Positions 7,126 to 15,493 of a stretch of DNA of 19,769 bases are shown here, piece after piece. Both the position numbers and the translations under genes were made by a program. This DNA comes from DATGUN01 sp035301285 (GTDB taxonomy: Bacteria; Bacillota; Bacilli; Bacillales; Amphibacillaceae). The notes under the pieces are model-generated. The model searched no databases and had not been told where the DNA came from. It worked only from the letters and a program-made list of their open reading frames with translations. The stretch is from contig DATGUN010000082.1 of assembly GCA_035301285.1 (NCBI GenBank), positions 1-19,769 on the forward strand, written 5' to 3'. The stretch's first letter is position 1. Each line of letters begins with the position of its first letter.

Positions 7126-7824
7126 CAGCAAACATCATTACATTTGCAAAAGGCGCGGACATCAGGCAGATTCAGGCACCGGGATCGATTCATTCTACGG
7201 TCAATAATGCCTAAAGGAACGATATCGTTATATATGACGAGCAATTTTAAGTTAAAGCGATTTTTATAAAGTTATCTTAATTGATATACTCGTTTATCCT
7301 TATTAAACGATGAATATGGAATTTTAAAAACGAATGAAAGAATGATAGCATTTTTAACGTAGAGTCATGACTTTTCAACAATGGATGTGAGGGGTGATGT
7401 CTTCGTATACCAACTGTCAAAATAGACTTTCCAGATCGTAAATGGATGCCGTAGCACGGTTTTTTTACATGCATCGGCTTAAAGGCGGAGGGTTCATGTT
7501 AATAAAAAAACGTATATTTGTTATATGTAACTTAATGAAATACGTTGTATAGTTGTATATATGATGAAATTCGACGACGTCTTTAAAAAAGGTGTTGGAA
7601 GAATTTCATAATATTTTTTAAAATTAAAAGCCGTCTAGACGGTTTATAGAAGAGCATTTACGAAATTAAACGTAAAATCAATTATTGCGGCGCAAAATTG
7701 AAGGAATATTTCAATCATTTAAAGTGAAAAGAATGAAGCCGCGTTTGTATAACATAAGAACATTTATGAGGATTGATAATGATATCCATCAATTAGTAAA
7801 AATGATACATAAGGAGTAGATTAT
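7126..7824. other. Long intergenic region with operator and structured leader
   Basis: No gene of normal size is visible in these 699 bases. Items seen: a short hairpin with seven T (7449-7466, CCGT-AGC-ACGG); an 18-codon ORF at 7496-7552 behind a GGAGG that is only four bases away; a nine-base inverted repeat ATGAAATTC (7564-7572) / GAATTTCAT (7601-7609) followed by a T-rich tract; the CCGTCTAGACGG operator (7631-7642); and, in the presumed leader, ATTGAA/TTCAAT nested between GCGGC and GCCGC arms (about 7686-7742) plus ATTGAT (7772-7777) / ATCAAT (7788-7793). I recognise no known riboswitch class here. The part before 7560 may be decayed sequence. Confidence 0.5.
7618..7648 (+). promoter_or_regulatory. 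Operator palindrome and weak promoter of the BCCT gene
   Basis: CCGTCTAGACGG (7631-7642) is a perfect 12-base palindrome flanked by AAA and TTT arms. A TTTATA (7643-7648) directly after it sits where the -10 box falls in the acetone carboxylase promoter; the -35 region is only TTAAAA-like. The same palindrome, with one centre change, occurs in the carboxylase promoter (9511-9522), which argues for a common repressor. Transcription would start near 7655, leaving a leader of about 170 bases. Confidence 0.6.
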
Positions 7825-9399
7825 TTGAAGTTTTTAAATATCGAACACAAAATTCTATGGCCGGTTTTAGCCGTATTGCTAGCATTATTGATACCGATTG
7901 GACTAAATCCCGCAGCTGCAGAAGATATGGTGGGCTCTATATTAGGATTTATTACTAAACATTTTGGATGGATTTACGTTATTTTTCCATTGTTGATCAT
8001 TGCTTTTTTTGCGTGGCTTGTTTTTGGGGACTTTGGAAAGATTAAACTGGGAGATCCTGATGACAAGCCGGAGTTTTCGAATTTCAGTTGGTTCGCAATG
8101 ATTTTCACTGCCGGAATAGGTGGTGAAATTATGTATGAATCATTCATTGAACCGCTCAATTTTTATAATGATCCGCCTTTCGGTGTAGAAGCGGGATCGA
8201 TGGGTGCTGCCGAATGGGCGATTCCATATGATTTATTTCATTGGGGCATCCTTGCTTGGGCCATTTATGCTTTACCCGCTATTCCAATGGGGTACGCGTT
8301 GCATGTCAAAAAAGTATCCCATTTAAGACTCAGTTCGGCATGCCGCCCGATTTTAGGCAAACATACCGATGGGCTATTAGGGAAAATCGTTGATATTGTC
8401 ATGATGTTTGGTTTGATTGGTGTCGTAGGGACAAGCATCGGATTAGTCGCACCAATGATCGCACGTTTTTTCGGAGAATTGTTTCATATACCTGTCACAA
8501 TGGGCTTGTTGGTATTTGTTATTGCTTTGTGGACGATTATATTTGGCGGAAGTGTGTTTCTTGGTCTTGAGAAGGGGATTAAACGATTATCAGACTTCAA
8601 TATCATTCTCGTTGCAGCCATAACCGTCTTTGTGTTTCTGGTCGGTCCGAAACTTTTTATGTTAGATAATACCATTCAGTCCATCGGCGTGATGTTTAAC
8701 GACTTCTTTAAAATGAGTCTCAATCTGGGATCCATCAACAACGAAAGTTTCCCTCAAGATTGGACCGTATTTTATTGGGCGTGGTGGATTGGTTATGCAT
8801 CTTTGATAGGGATGTTTACTGCGAGAATTTCCAAAGGGCGGACAATCAGACAGGTCATCTTGATTCAATGCTTGGTTGGTCCGGTTGGAACGTGGATCTT
8901 TTTCGGCGTTTTTGGAAATTATGCATTGAATCTGGAACTATCCAACTTGCTTCAAGTGGAGTCCATTTTGGAACAAAGCGGACAAACAGAAACGATAATG
9001 GCGATTACGAACACGTTACCACTCAGCATCATTATCATACCGTTGCTTATTGTTGCTTATTTAGTATTTTCCGCGACGACGTTCGATTCTGCTTCATTGA
9101 TTTTAGCCTCCGTTGCAAGTAAGAAGTTGGACCATGCAGGGCAACCCCCTCGTTACCAAAGACTATTCTGGGCTTTGATACTTGGACTGGTTGGCATTGT
9201 GGTTATAGCTATAGGCGGATTGGATGCTGTTCAGTTGTCTTCGGTTATTATAGGTGTTCCTATGATTTTGGTTTTTGCGTTGATGACGATTTCTTTTATA
9301 AAATCTGTTCGTGAAGATTTCAGCACCAAAAAAACAAAAACAACTTTAATAAGACATTTCAAGGTTTCCAAAACCGATACAGATAAAAAAGAAGTTTGA
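7825..9399 (+). CDS. BCCT family transporter, atypical substrate site
   Basis: The 524-residue integral membrane protein is a betaine/carnitine/choline transporter family member with about 12 membrane segments. Hallmarks seen: GIGGEIMYESFIEP (97-110, the unwound helix), LFHWGILAWAIYALP (137-151) with Trp140, Trp145 and Tyr148 of the aromatic box, and YWAWWIGYASLIGMFTARIS (317-336). Compared with BetP as I recall it, the third Trp of the WWxxW motif is Tyr324 and the Asp of GMGID is Glu101. The binding pocket therefore departs from the usual glycine-betaine pattern and substrate cannot be named. The start is TTG 7825 with AAGGAG (7811-7816) eight bases upstream. The C-terminal tail is short and basic, unlike the long osmosensing tails of BetP. 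The operator shared with the carboxylase operon suggests its substrate feeds that enzyme. Confidence 0.9.
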   Translation: MKFLNIEHKILWPVLAVLLALLIPIGLNPAAAEDMVGSILGFITKHFGWIYVIFPLLIIAFFAWLVFGDFGKIKLGDPDDKPEFSNFSWFAMIFTAGIGGEIMYESFIEPLNFYNDPPFGVEAGSMGAAEWAIPYDLFHWGILAWAIYALPAIPMGYALHVKKVSHLRLSSACRPILGKHTDGLLGKIVDIVMMFGLIGVVGTSIGLVAPMIARFFGELFHIPVTMGLLVFVIALWTIIFGGSVFLGLEKGIKRLSDFNIILVAAITVFVFLVGPKLFMLDNTIQSIGVMFNDFFKMSLNLGSINNESFPQDWTVFYWAWWIGYASLIGMFTARISKGRTIRQVILIQCLVGPVGTWIFFGVFGNYALNLELSNLLQVESILEQSGQTETIMAITNTLPLSIIIIPLLIVAYLVFSATTFDSASLILASVASKKLDHAGQPPRYQRLFWALILGLVGIVVIAIGGLDAVQLSSVIIGVPMILVFALMTISFIKSVREDFSTKKTKTTLIRHFKVSKTDTDKKEV

Positions 9400-9499
9400 G
9401 AAAGGTTCAACATTAATTTTCAGAAGCGTTATTCGGTAACAAGGAAGTATATTCATGCGATTTTTTTCAATTGATTTCATAATCATGGAAAATGTTGCG

Positions 9500-9528
9500 T
9501 TGACAAAAGACCGTCTGGACGGTACTAT
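9500..9528 (+). promoter_or_regulatory. Acetone carboxylase promoter with embedded operator
   Basis: A perfect -35 box TTGACA (9500-9505) is followed after 17 bases by TACTAT (9523-9528). TATAAA (9526-9531) is an alternative -10 with long spacing. The spacer is occupied by ACCGTCTGGACGGT (9510-9523), a palindrome apart from its central TG. A protein bound there would block RNA polymerase, as for classical TetR-type operators. The core matches the BCCT operator at 11 of 12 positions. The transcript would begin near 9535. Confidence 0.75.
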
Positions 9529-9581
9529 AAATAGAAAGGCTACAAAAGGGGTGGACACGCGCTTATAATCATCAATATAAA

Positions 9582-9636
9582 GAGACTTAGCATAGTCTCG
9601 CGCTGGTTAGCCCTCATCAAGGTCAACTTGAGCACA
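9582..9636 (+). other. Hairpins in the carboxylase leader
   Basis: In the roughly 125-base leader, GAGACT (9582-9587) and AGTCTC (9594-9599) form a perfect six-bp stem, and a weaker TCAAG/CTTGA stem lies just before the ribosome binding site. There is no T-run, so these are not terminators. They may influence mRNA stability or translation; no known riboswitch is recognised. Confidence 0.35.
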
Positions 9637-9660
9637 AATCATCAAAGGAGGATTTATTCT

Positions 9661-11808
9661 ATGAAAAAGACAACACCACTTGTACTGGGGATTGATGCTG
9701 GTGGTACAATGACCGATACCATTCTCGTGGATGAACAAGGGAATTTTGCAATCGGTAAAGCACCAACAACACCTGGTCGTGAGGCAGAGGGATTTATTGA
9801 ATCCGCTTATGATGCCACTGATATATGGGGGTTGGATGCAATACAAACGTTTGAAGAATTGTCCGTCATCCTGTATTCGGGTACAGGGATGTTGAATACG
9901 TTACTTTCAAGGACAGGACAACGATTAGGGTTACTTATAACCAAAGGTATGGAAGATGCTGTTCTGATGGGAAGAGGCATGCAGGCATGGGCAGGATATT
10001 CCTATGAAGATCGGCTTCATGCTGTTACACACGCTCACCCAGATCCTCTCCTTCCGATCAACCGGGTGCGAGGTGTCACGGAGCGGATCGACCAATTTGG
10101 AAATGTCGTTATCCCCGCCTATGAACAGGATGTCGTCAAAGGTGTACAAGATCTCATAGACCAGGGAATCGAAGCGTTATGTATTTGTACCTTATATGCT
10201 CATGTCAATCCCGAACATGAATTGAAAATCGGTGAAACAGCCAAGAAAATTTTAGATAAACATCAAATAGACATTCCGATTTATTATAGTCATCAAGTCA
10301 GACCGGTCATCCGGGAACAGTCTCGATTAAACAGTGCACTCATCGAAGCGTATGCCACGGCTAAAGGACGAGAGCAGTTGTTGAATGTGGATAAAGCTGC
10401 TAAACAAGAAGGCTTTAAACATGGCGTACAAACGGTATTATCTTATGGTGGGCTTGCGAACATGAATTACCCACGTCTTCACGAGACAATGATTTCTGGG
10501 CCGGTAGGAGGTATATTAGGGGCGAAACATGTCGGAGAATTGATTGGGACGGATTCGGTGATTGTCAGCGATATGGGCGGAACAAGTTTTGACATCGGTG
10601 CAATCACACGTGGCAATATCCCAATCGATAATGAGCCTACATTAGACCGCTTCAAGTTGAATCTACCGACAATCGCGATGGATACAATCGGTGCTGGTGC
10701 GGGTACGATCATCAAAGTGGATCCATACACGAACAAGGTTAGCCTCGGACCTGAAAGTGCAGGTTCAGAACCAGGTCCTGTTGCTTTAGATAGAGGTGGT
10801 ACAGAGCCGACTATCGGGGATTGTGATGCCATTATGGGCCGGTTGAATCCGGATTACTTCCTAGGTGGTAAAGTGAAACTGAATATCGAAAAAGCGAAAC
10901 AAGTACTCCAGGAAAAAATCGCTGATCCTCTGGGGATAGATGTATATGAAGCAGCTGAAGGCATGGTGAATTTATTAGAGCTGGAGGCAAGGTCATCTAT
11001 CGAGTCGATCATCTCTACAAGGGGGGTTGACCCAAGTGAATATCACCTCATGTCCTACGGTGGGTCTGGTCCGTTACACATGGCTGAATATAGCCGCGGG
11101 TTAGGTTTTAAAGGGACGATGACGTTCCCGTTTGCGGCAGCATTTTCAGCATTTGGATGTACAACGGCAGATTATTTACATCGCTACAGTCAGTCCGTGC
11201 AAATTATGATCGATCCGAAATCAGATAAAACGAATCGTGATCAAATCCGCAGTCAGATCAATGAAATCTGGGGAGAACTTAACCGTGAAGCCCGTGAAGA
11301 ATTCAGTGCTGAAGGTCATGATTCAAACGACGTTAAATGTGAACCTTTCGCAATGATGCGCTATACAGGTCAATTGGAAGATGTGGAAGTTCCTGCTCCA
11401 ATGCTGAACCTGGAGTCAGATGGTGATTTGGATGAATTGACAGAAGCCTTCGAAACATTGTATGAAACAATGAATCGCAGTGTTTCGCGATATGGAGAAA
11501 TTGGATTTACTATCATGGAACTTGGATTGACGGCTCGTGTGGAAAAGGTGAAACCGAATCTGGTCCAAAGACCTTTACAATCAGAGCAACCTAAACCTGA
11601 GGCTTCAAAAGGAACAAGATCCATGTATTACAATCGCGAATGGCATGAAGCAAACATTTGGGAAATGGACTACTTAGAACCTGGCAATAAATTGGAAGGG
11701 CCGGCAATTGTAGAACACCCGGCTACAACATTAGTCATTCCTAAAGGGGACTCTGTCCATATCGATGAATGGACAATCCTACACTATGAACATGGTGAAG
11801 AAAAGTAA
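9661..11808 (+). CDS. acxA: Acetone carboxylase beta subunit (hydantoinase A / N-methylhydantoinase family)
   Basis: The 715-residue subunit has the length of Xanthobacter AcxA (about 717). It carries the ASKHA-type nucleotide-binding elements: GIDAGGTMTDT near the N-terminus (10-20), ISGPVGGILGAK (278-289), and the second phosphate loop SDMGGTSFDIG (303-313). In acetone carboxylase this subunit uses ATP to phosphorylate bicarbonate and acetone, and the intermediates pass to the alpha-subunit Mn site. The start at ATG 9661 is chosen because AAAGGAGG (9644-9651) lies nine bases before it; a TTG at 9628 in frame has no site. It opens a three-gene operon in the order beta, alpha, gamma, as in acxABC. 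The family also includes ATP-dependent hydantoinases and acetophenone carboxylase; the gamma gene downstream tips the call to acetone-type carboxylase. The true ketone substrate is unproven. Confidence 0.88.
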   Translation: MKKTTPLVLGIDAGGTMTDTILVDEQGNFAIGKAPTTPGREAEGFIESAYDATDIWGLDAIQTFEELSVILYSGTGMLNTLLSRTGQRLGLLITKGMEDAVLMGRGMQAWAGYSYEDRLHAVTHAHPDPLLPINRVRGVTERIDQFGNVVIPAYEQDVVKGVQDLIDQGIEALCICTLYAHVNPEHELKIGETAKKILDKHQIDIPIYYSHQVRPVIREQSRLNSALIEAYATAKGREQLLNVDKAAKQEGFKHGVQTVLSYGGLANMNYPRLHETMISGPVGGILGAKHVGELIGTDSVIVSDMGGTSFDIGAITRGNIPIDNEPTLDRFKLNLPTIAMDTIGAGAGTIIKVDPYTNKVSLGPESAGSEPGPVALDRGGTEPTIGDCDAIMGRLNPDYFLGGKVKLNIEKAKQVLQEKIADPLGIDVYEAAEGMVNLLELEARSSIESIISTRGVDPSEYHLMSYGGSGPLHMAEYSRGLGFKGTMTFPFAAAFSAFGCTTADYLHRYSQSVQIMIDPKSDKTNRDQIRSQINEIWGELNREAREEFSAEGHDSNDVKCEPFAMMRYTGQLEDVEVPAPMLNLESDGDLDELTEAFETLYETMNRSVSRYGEIGFTIMELGLTARVEKVKPNLVQRPLQSEQPKPEASKGTRSMYYNREWHEANIWEMDYLEPGNKLEGPAIVEHPATTLVIPKGDSVHIDEWTILHYEHGEEK

Positions 11809-11865
11809 CATTTAAGTGCCGCATGACACTATATGTTTATCTTGAAAAAGGAGGATCATATTTTT

Positions 11866-14058
11866 ATGAATACTATCTCGGAAAAAGAAAAAATGACCCT
11901 GAAGGATCAATTACTTGAATCCGATGACTTATTGAAAAAAACAGGTCATTACGCTGGTATAACAGAGTTGGAATATCGTGCGGAGGACCCCCTTCGCTAT
12001 GAGAGTCTTCATACAAAACTGCGCTCTATTGCGGTAGAAGCCCGTGAGATGGCGAGACGTATTTCTGCTTCACCGGGTGTCAGGGAAGTGGGGGAAATGG
12101 TTGTTGCACTATATACACCAGAAGGGGATGCCATCAGCCTTTCCACCGGAATTATGGTACATGTCCATACGATGAGCCGATTCATCAAATGGATGATTCA
12201 AAATGGATATGAAGAAGACCCTGGTATCCGACCAGGCGATATCTTTGCAAATAATGACGCTTTTATTGGTACTGTGCATGTACCAGACGTTATCGATGTC
12301 ATGCCGATTTATTATGAAGGTGAGTTGATCGGTTGGGTAGGCGCCGTTGCCCATGAGCTGGAAGTAGGCGGTGTGACACCAGGGGGCGATGTTTACCTAG
12401 CCCAAGAACGCTTTACAGAGGGATTGATCGTGTCTGCTGAAAAAGTTGGGGAAAATGACAATCTCAGAAGAGACTATCTCAACCGTGTGGAACGAAATGT
12501 GCGTATGCCGATTTATTGGATCCTTGATCAAAAAGCTAAAGTAGCATCTTGTATCGAAATGCGTGAGAAAGTAACCGAGCTCATTGATGAAGTTGGTTTA
12601 GACTACTATAAACGGACAACCCGAGAGTTCATTGAAGAAGGCCGCAGATCTCAACTAACACAAGTGCAAGATCTGATGGTTCCTGGACGTTACCGTGGTA
12701 ATTCATTTTATGGCTATATCACCGAGGGGAAGCCGGGAATCCTACCATTAGGTGAAGATAACTTGCTCTATTCCATTCCACTCGAGTTAGATGTTAATGC
12801 GGATGGTCGTATGCATTTGGATTTTGAAGGGACAGGTTCTTGGGGATACCACTCCATGAACTGTACACCAGCTGGTATGGATGGTGGTTTGTTTGTCGCT
12901 CTTACACAGAGTATGAATTATGAAGGTAAAGTGAATGATGGCGCCTGGATGGCTACAGATATGAATTTGCCTGAAGGAACGTGGACAAATCCGGACAGTC
13001 ATCTTGCAGCGACAGCCACATCCTGGTCACTTATGTTGCCGGCCTTTGGGATTTTCCAACGCTTGCTCAGTCGGGGCTTCATAAGCAGAGGCTTCAAAGA
13101 AGAGGCGTTTGTCGGTCAAGTCAATAGTCCAATGGTTGAAATGGGCGGCAAAAGCCAGTACGGTGATCAATTTGGAATGGCCTTGTTTGAATGTGCTGCT
13201 GCCGGAAGTGGTGCCTTAGGCATGAAAGATGGAATCGATACAGGATATGTCGGTTGGAATCCTGAATCCGACATGGGTAATATGGAGGTTTGGGAACAAG
13301 GTATCCCAATGCTCTACTTAGGTCGAAGTATTTCAGCCAATTCAGGAGGGGTAGGTCGCAATCGCGGTGGTACTGCCTTTTCATCCATGTGGCTTGTCCA
13401 TAATACAGACCAATTGACGATCGCTACTTCAGAGCATTCAAGTCGTGTCCTTGATAATGCCGGTATGTGTGGAGGTTATCCAGCGCCGACCGCTCAGCCT
13501 CACTATGCTGTACGAAATAGTAATATCGAGGAATTGGTTGAGGAACAAAAGCCTCTTCCACATTCACTTGGCAGCGACCCAAATACAACGGATTTGGAGA
13601 AATTTGTTGATGGTGATCTAGAAGTTGTGGAAGGACCCTATATTGACAAACCATTTAAATCCGGTGATCTATTTGCGCACACATACAATGGCGGTGGCGG
13701 CTATGGTGATCCGATTGAACGGGATCCGCTCGAGATTGCCCGCGATGTGGAAAATGGTTATGTCACAGCGGAACTTGCCGGTAATGCCCATGCTGTTGTA
13801 CTTCATTACGATGAAGAAAAAAATACATGTCATGTTGATATGGAAGCAACTGAAAAACGTCGTGAAGAAGTCAGAAAAGCACGCTTAAGCAATGCTGTAC
13901 CAGTAGAAGAATGGATTGAATCGGAGCGCGAAAGAGTACTGGATAAAGACTTTGCGAAGGAAGTCCGCAATATGTATAAAGATACATTGAATATATCCGA
14001 TCGATTTTCCCAAGAGTTCAAGGAGTTTTGGAAACTTCCTGAAGACTTTACAATGTAA
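11866..14058 (+). CDS. acxB: Acetone carboxylase alpha subunit (hydantoinase B family)
   Basis: This 730-residue protein is the catalytic, metal-binding subunit. NNDAFIGTVHVPDVIDVMP followed by GAVAHELEVGG gives His138, Asp141 and His163. The spacings (+3, +22) equal those of the Mn2+ ligands I recall for Xanthobacter AcxB (His150, Asp153, His175), so the carboxylation site looks intact. A Gly-rich stretch near the C-terminus (HTYNGGGGYGDPIERDP) is typical of the family. I prefer ATG 11866, 11 bases after AAGGAGG (11848-11854), over an ATG at 11833 that has no site. The gene lies 57 bases after the beta gene and 13 before gamma, so all three are surely one transcript. The enzyme forms acetoacetate from acetone, bicarbonate and ATP in known systems; no acetoacetate-activating gene is in the window. 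Confidence 0.9.
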   Translation: MNTISEKEKMTLKDQLLESDDLLKKTGHYAGITELEYRAEDPLRYESLHTKLRSIAVEAREMARRISASPGVREVGEMVVALYTPEGDAISLSTGIMVHVHTMSRFIKWMIQNGYEEDPGIRPGDIFANNDAFIGTVHVPDVIDVMPIYYEGELIGWVGAVAHELEVGGVTPGGDVYLAQERFTEGLIVSAEKVGENDNLRRDYLNRVERNVRMPIYWILDQKAKVASCIEMREKVTELIDEVGLDYYKRTTREFIEEGRRSQLTQVQDLMVPGRYRGNSFYGYITEGKPGILPLGEDNLLYSIPLELDVNADGRMHLDFEGTGSWGYHSMNCTPAGMDGGLFVALTQSMNYEGKVNDGAWMATDMNLPEGTWTNPDSHLAATATSWSLMLPAFGIFQRLLSRGFISRGFKEEAFVGQVNSPMVEMGGKSQYGDQFGMALFECAAAGSGALGMKDGIDTGYVGWNPESDMGNMEVWEQGIPMLYLGRSISANSGGVGRNRGGTAFSSMWLVHNTDQLTIATSEHSSRVLDNAGMCGGYPAPTAQPHYAVRNSNIEELVEEQKPLPHSLGSDPNTTDLEKFVDGDLEVVEGPYIDKPFKSGDLFAHTYNGGGGYGDPIERDPLEIARDVENGYVTAELAGNAHAVVLHYDEEKNTCHVDMEATEKRREEVRKARLSNAVPVEEWIESERERVLDKDFAKEVRNMYKDTLNISDRFSQEFKEFWKLPEDFTM

Positions 14059-14071
14059 GGAGGAAGCAACA

Positions 14072-14590
14072 ATGAAAAGTTATGATAAGGAAACCATTCG
14101 AGATTTAATTGATGGCAAACTACCTTGGCAGACAACCAAATCCATTATGAGCCAATATAAAGATGAGGATCGTTTTTTTAAATATATCAACATTCTCCAA
14201 GAGCGCGTGAATTTCAAAGATCAAATCTTATTGCCGATTGGTGAACATTTATATATTGTCGCCAAAGAAGAACATCCAAAAGGCGAACGGGTTGTTAAAT
14301 GCGGCTGTGGTCATGAATTTGGCCATTATACCGAAAACTGGAAACTAAAATCAGTCGTCAATGTACGTAATGACGAGGAACAAATCGCCGAGATTTATCC
14401 GGGTCGGCTTGGATATGATTCGGAGTGGATGGAACTTCGTGAATTTATGTGCCCAAACTGTGCCACATTATTGGAAGTAGAGACGGCCGTACCAGGTTAT
14501 CCGATTGTCTTTGACTTTTTGCCTTACTTAGAGGTGTTTTATCGTGATTGGCTCGGTCAAGAACTGCCGCCAGAGCCCGTTTCCGAATAA
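14072..14590 (+). CDS. acxC: Acetone carboxylase gamma subunit
   Basis: The 172-residue protein matches the gamma subunit (about 168 residues in Xanthobacter), a small zinc-bearing partner found in acetone carboxylases but not in simple hydantoinases. The ribbon ligands are visible: Cys77-Gly-Cys79-Gly-His81 in KCGCGHEFGHY, and Cys127-x-x-Cys130 in FMCPNC. Other family blocks are ENWKLKSVVNVR (88-99), AEIYPGRLG and PGYPIVFDFLPYLEVFYRDW (141-160). AAGGAGG (14057-14063) overlaps the end of the alpha gene and supports ATG 14072. Its presence is the best evidence that the operon encodes a ketone carboxylase and not an N-methylhydantoinase or oxoprolinase. A strong terminator follows. Confidence 0.9.
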   Translation: MKSYDKETIRDLIDGKLPWQTTKSIMSQYKDEDRFFKYINILQERVNFKDQILLPIGEHLYIVAKEEHPKGERVVKCGCGHEFGHYTENWKLKSVVNVRNDEEQIAEIYPGRLGYDSEWMELREFMCPNCATLLEVETAVPGYPIVFDFLPYLEVFYRDWLGQELPPEPVSE

Positions 14591-14645
14591 CGTCAATAAG
14601 GTCAGGGGAACAGTTTTATAGGAGATGACGTTTTTAAATGTCTTT

Positions 14646-14690
14646 AAAACGGTTTTAGCTTTTGATAAAAATGAGCTAAAACCGTTTTTT
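14646..14690 (+). terminator. Rho-independent terminator of the carboxylase operon
   Basis: AAAACGGTTTTAGCT (14646-14660) pairs perfectly with AGCTAAAACCGTTTT (14674-14688), a 15-bp stem with a 13-base loop, and ends in a T-run. The A-run on the left makes it potentially active on the other strand too. It separates the carboxylase genes from the TetR gene. Confidence 0.85.
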
Positions 14691-14833
14691 AGATAAACCA
14701 TAGACATCTTGTGAGGTGTTTGATGCTTTATACGGCAGATAATTCATTAAACAGGGGAATATGGATAAGAAGATTTTAAAAAAACGGTTTGAATGGTAAA
14801 ATTAAGGAAAAGATCACCGAAAGGAATATGTTT

Positions 14834-15376
14834 ATGTCTGTTAACGAAACGCGTTCTAAAATTCTTGAGGCAGCGGCTTATATCATTCAATCAAAAGGTA
14901 TACTGTCTTTTACACTTGAAGCGGTTGCCAAACAAGCGAATGTCAGTAAAGGTGGATTGTTATATCATTTTCCATCAAAAGAAGCATTGGTTGCTGGTAT
15001 GGTCGAACATCTGATGAAAAATTATATCGAAAGTATTGAGAGAAATGCTAAAGAGGATACATCACAGCATGGCAGATGGACCCGTTCATTCATCAGAGGA
15101 TCATTTGAACAAAGTACTCCTGATAAGCATATGAATGCAGGGTTGATGGCCGCCGCTGCAGTCAATCGTGAACTGTTGGAACCTGTACAAGATGCGTATG
15201 ACCTATGGCAGAAACGGATTAATGAAGATCAGCTTGACCCGATTGATTCGACGATTTTACGATTGGCCGTTGATGGTTTATGGTTTTCCGAAATATTTGA
15301 TTTATCGCCACTGGAAAAGGACCATCGTCAACGTGTTCTGGAAAGACTTATAACGTTAACGAAGAAAGAATCGTAG
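14834..15376 (+). CDS. TetR/AcrR family transcriptional regulator
   Basis: The 180-residue protein has a TetR-type N-terminal domain: TRSKILEAAAYIIQSKG (6-22), then the HTH EAVAKQANVSKGGLLYHFPS (29-48) with the canonical LLYHFPSKEAL ending. The C-terminal about 120 residues form a helical ligand-binding and dimerisation domain with no recognisable ligand signature. I choose ATG 14834, seven bases after AAGGAA (14821-14826); the longer frame from TTG 14789 and the ATG at 14828 lack a properly spaced site. It lies in tandem after the carboxylase terminator and before the riboflavin operon. It is the only TetR-type gene in the window and the natural candidate for the palindromes at 7631 and 9511. 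I see no copy of that palindrome at its own promoter, so it may not regulate itself. The ligand may be the BCCT substrate or a ketone (inference). Confidence 0.88.
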   Translation: MSVNETRSKILEAAAYIIQSKGILSFTLEAVAKQANVSKGGLLYHFPSKEALVAGMVEHLMKNYIESIERNAKEDTSQHGRWTRSFIRGSFEQSTPDKHMNAGLMAAAAVNRELLEPVQDAYDLWQKRINEDQLDPIDSTILRLAVDGLWFSEIFDLSPLEKDHRQRVLERLITLTKKES

Positions 15377-15442
15377 AAGTGGTCTTTGTACGTGATCGGA
15401 AGCGGAAGTGACGATTGATACGTAAAAGAGCGGAATACATTT

Positions 15443-15471
15443 TTGTATAATGGCATTGGTTCTGATATAAT
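15443..15471 (+). promoter_or_regulatory. Promoter of the riboflavin operon
   Basis: TATAAT (15466-15471) is a perfect -10 box preceded by TG at 15463-15464, making an extended -10. TTGTAT (15443-15448) stands 17 bases upstream as a weak -35. Transcription would begin about 15478, some 16 bases before the riboswitch. A second TATAAT at 15446 has no good -35. Confidence 0.65.
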
Positions 15472-15493
15472 CATACGTAATAATTCAATAGGA

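Noticed and set aside
7277..7474. 65-codon minus-strand frame in the long intergenic region
   Set aside because: His- and Ser-rich without family resemblance and without a good ribosome binding site; likely chance.
9628..9660. TTG start extending AcxA by 11 residues
   Set aside because: No ribosome binding site upstream, and the perfect AAAGGAGG lies inside this extension before ATG 9661.
11833..11865. ATG start extending AcxB by 11 residues
   Set aside because: The region upstream of it has no ribosome binding site, while AAGGAGG lies within the extension.
14779..14800. AACGG-containing stretch before the TetR gene as an autoregulatory operator
   Set aside because: It lacks the CCGTC/GACGG dyad of the other two sites; resemblance is limited to a few bases.
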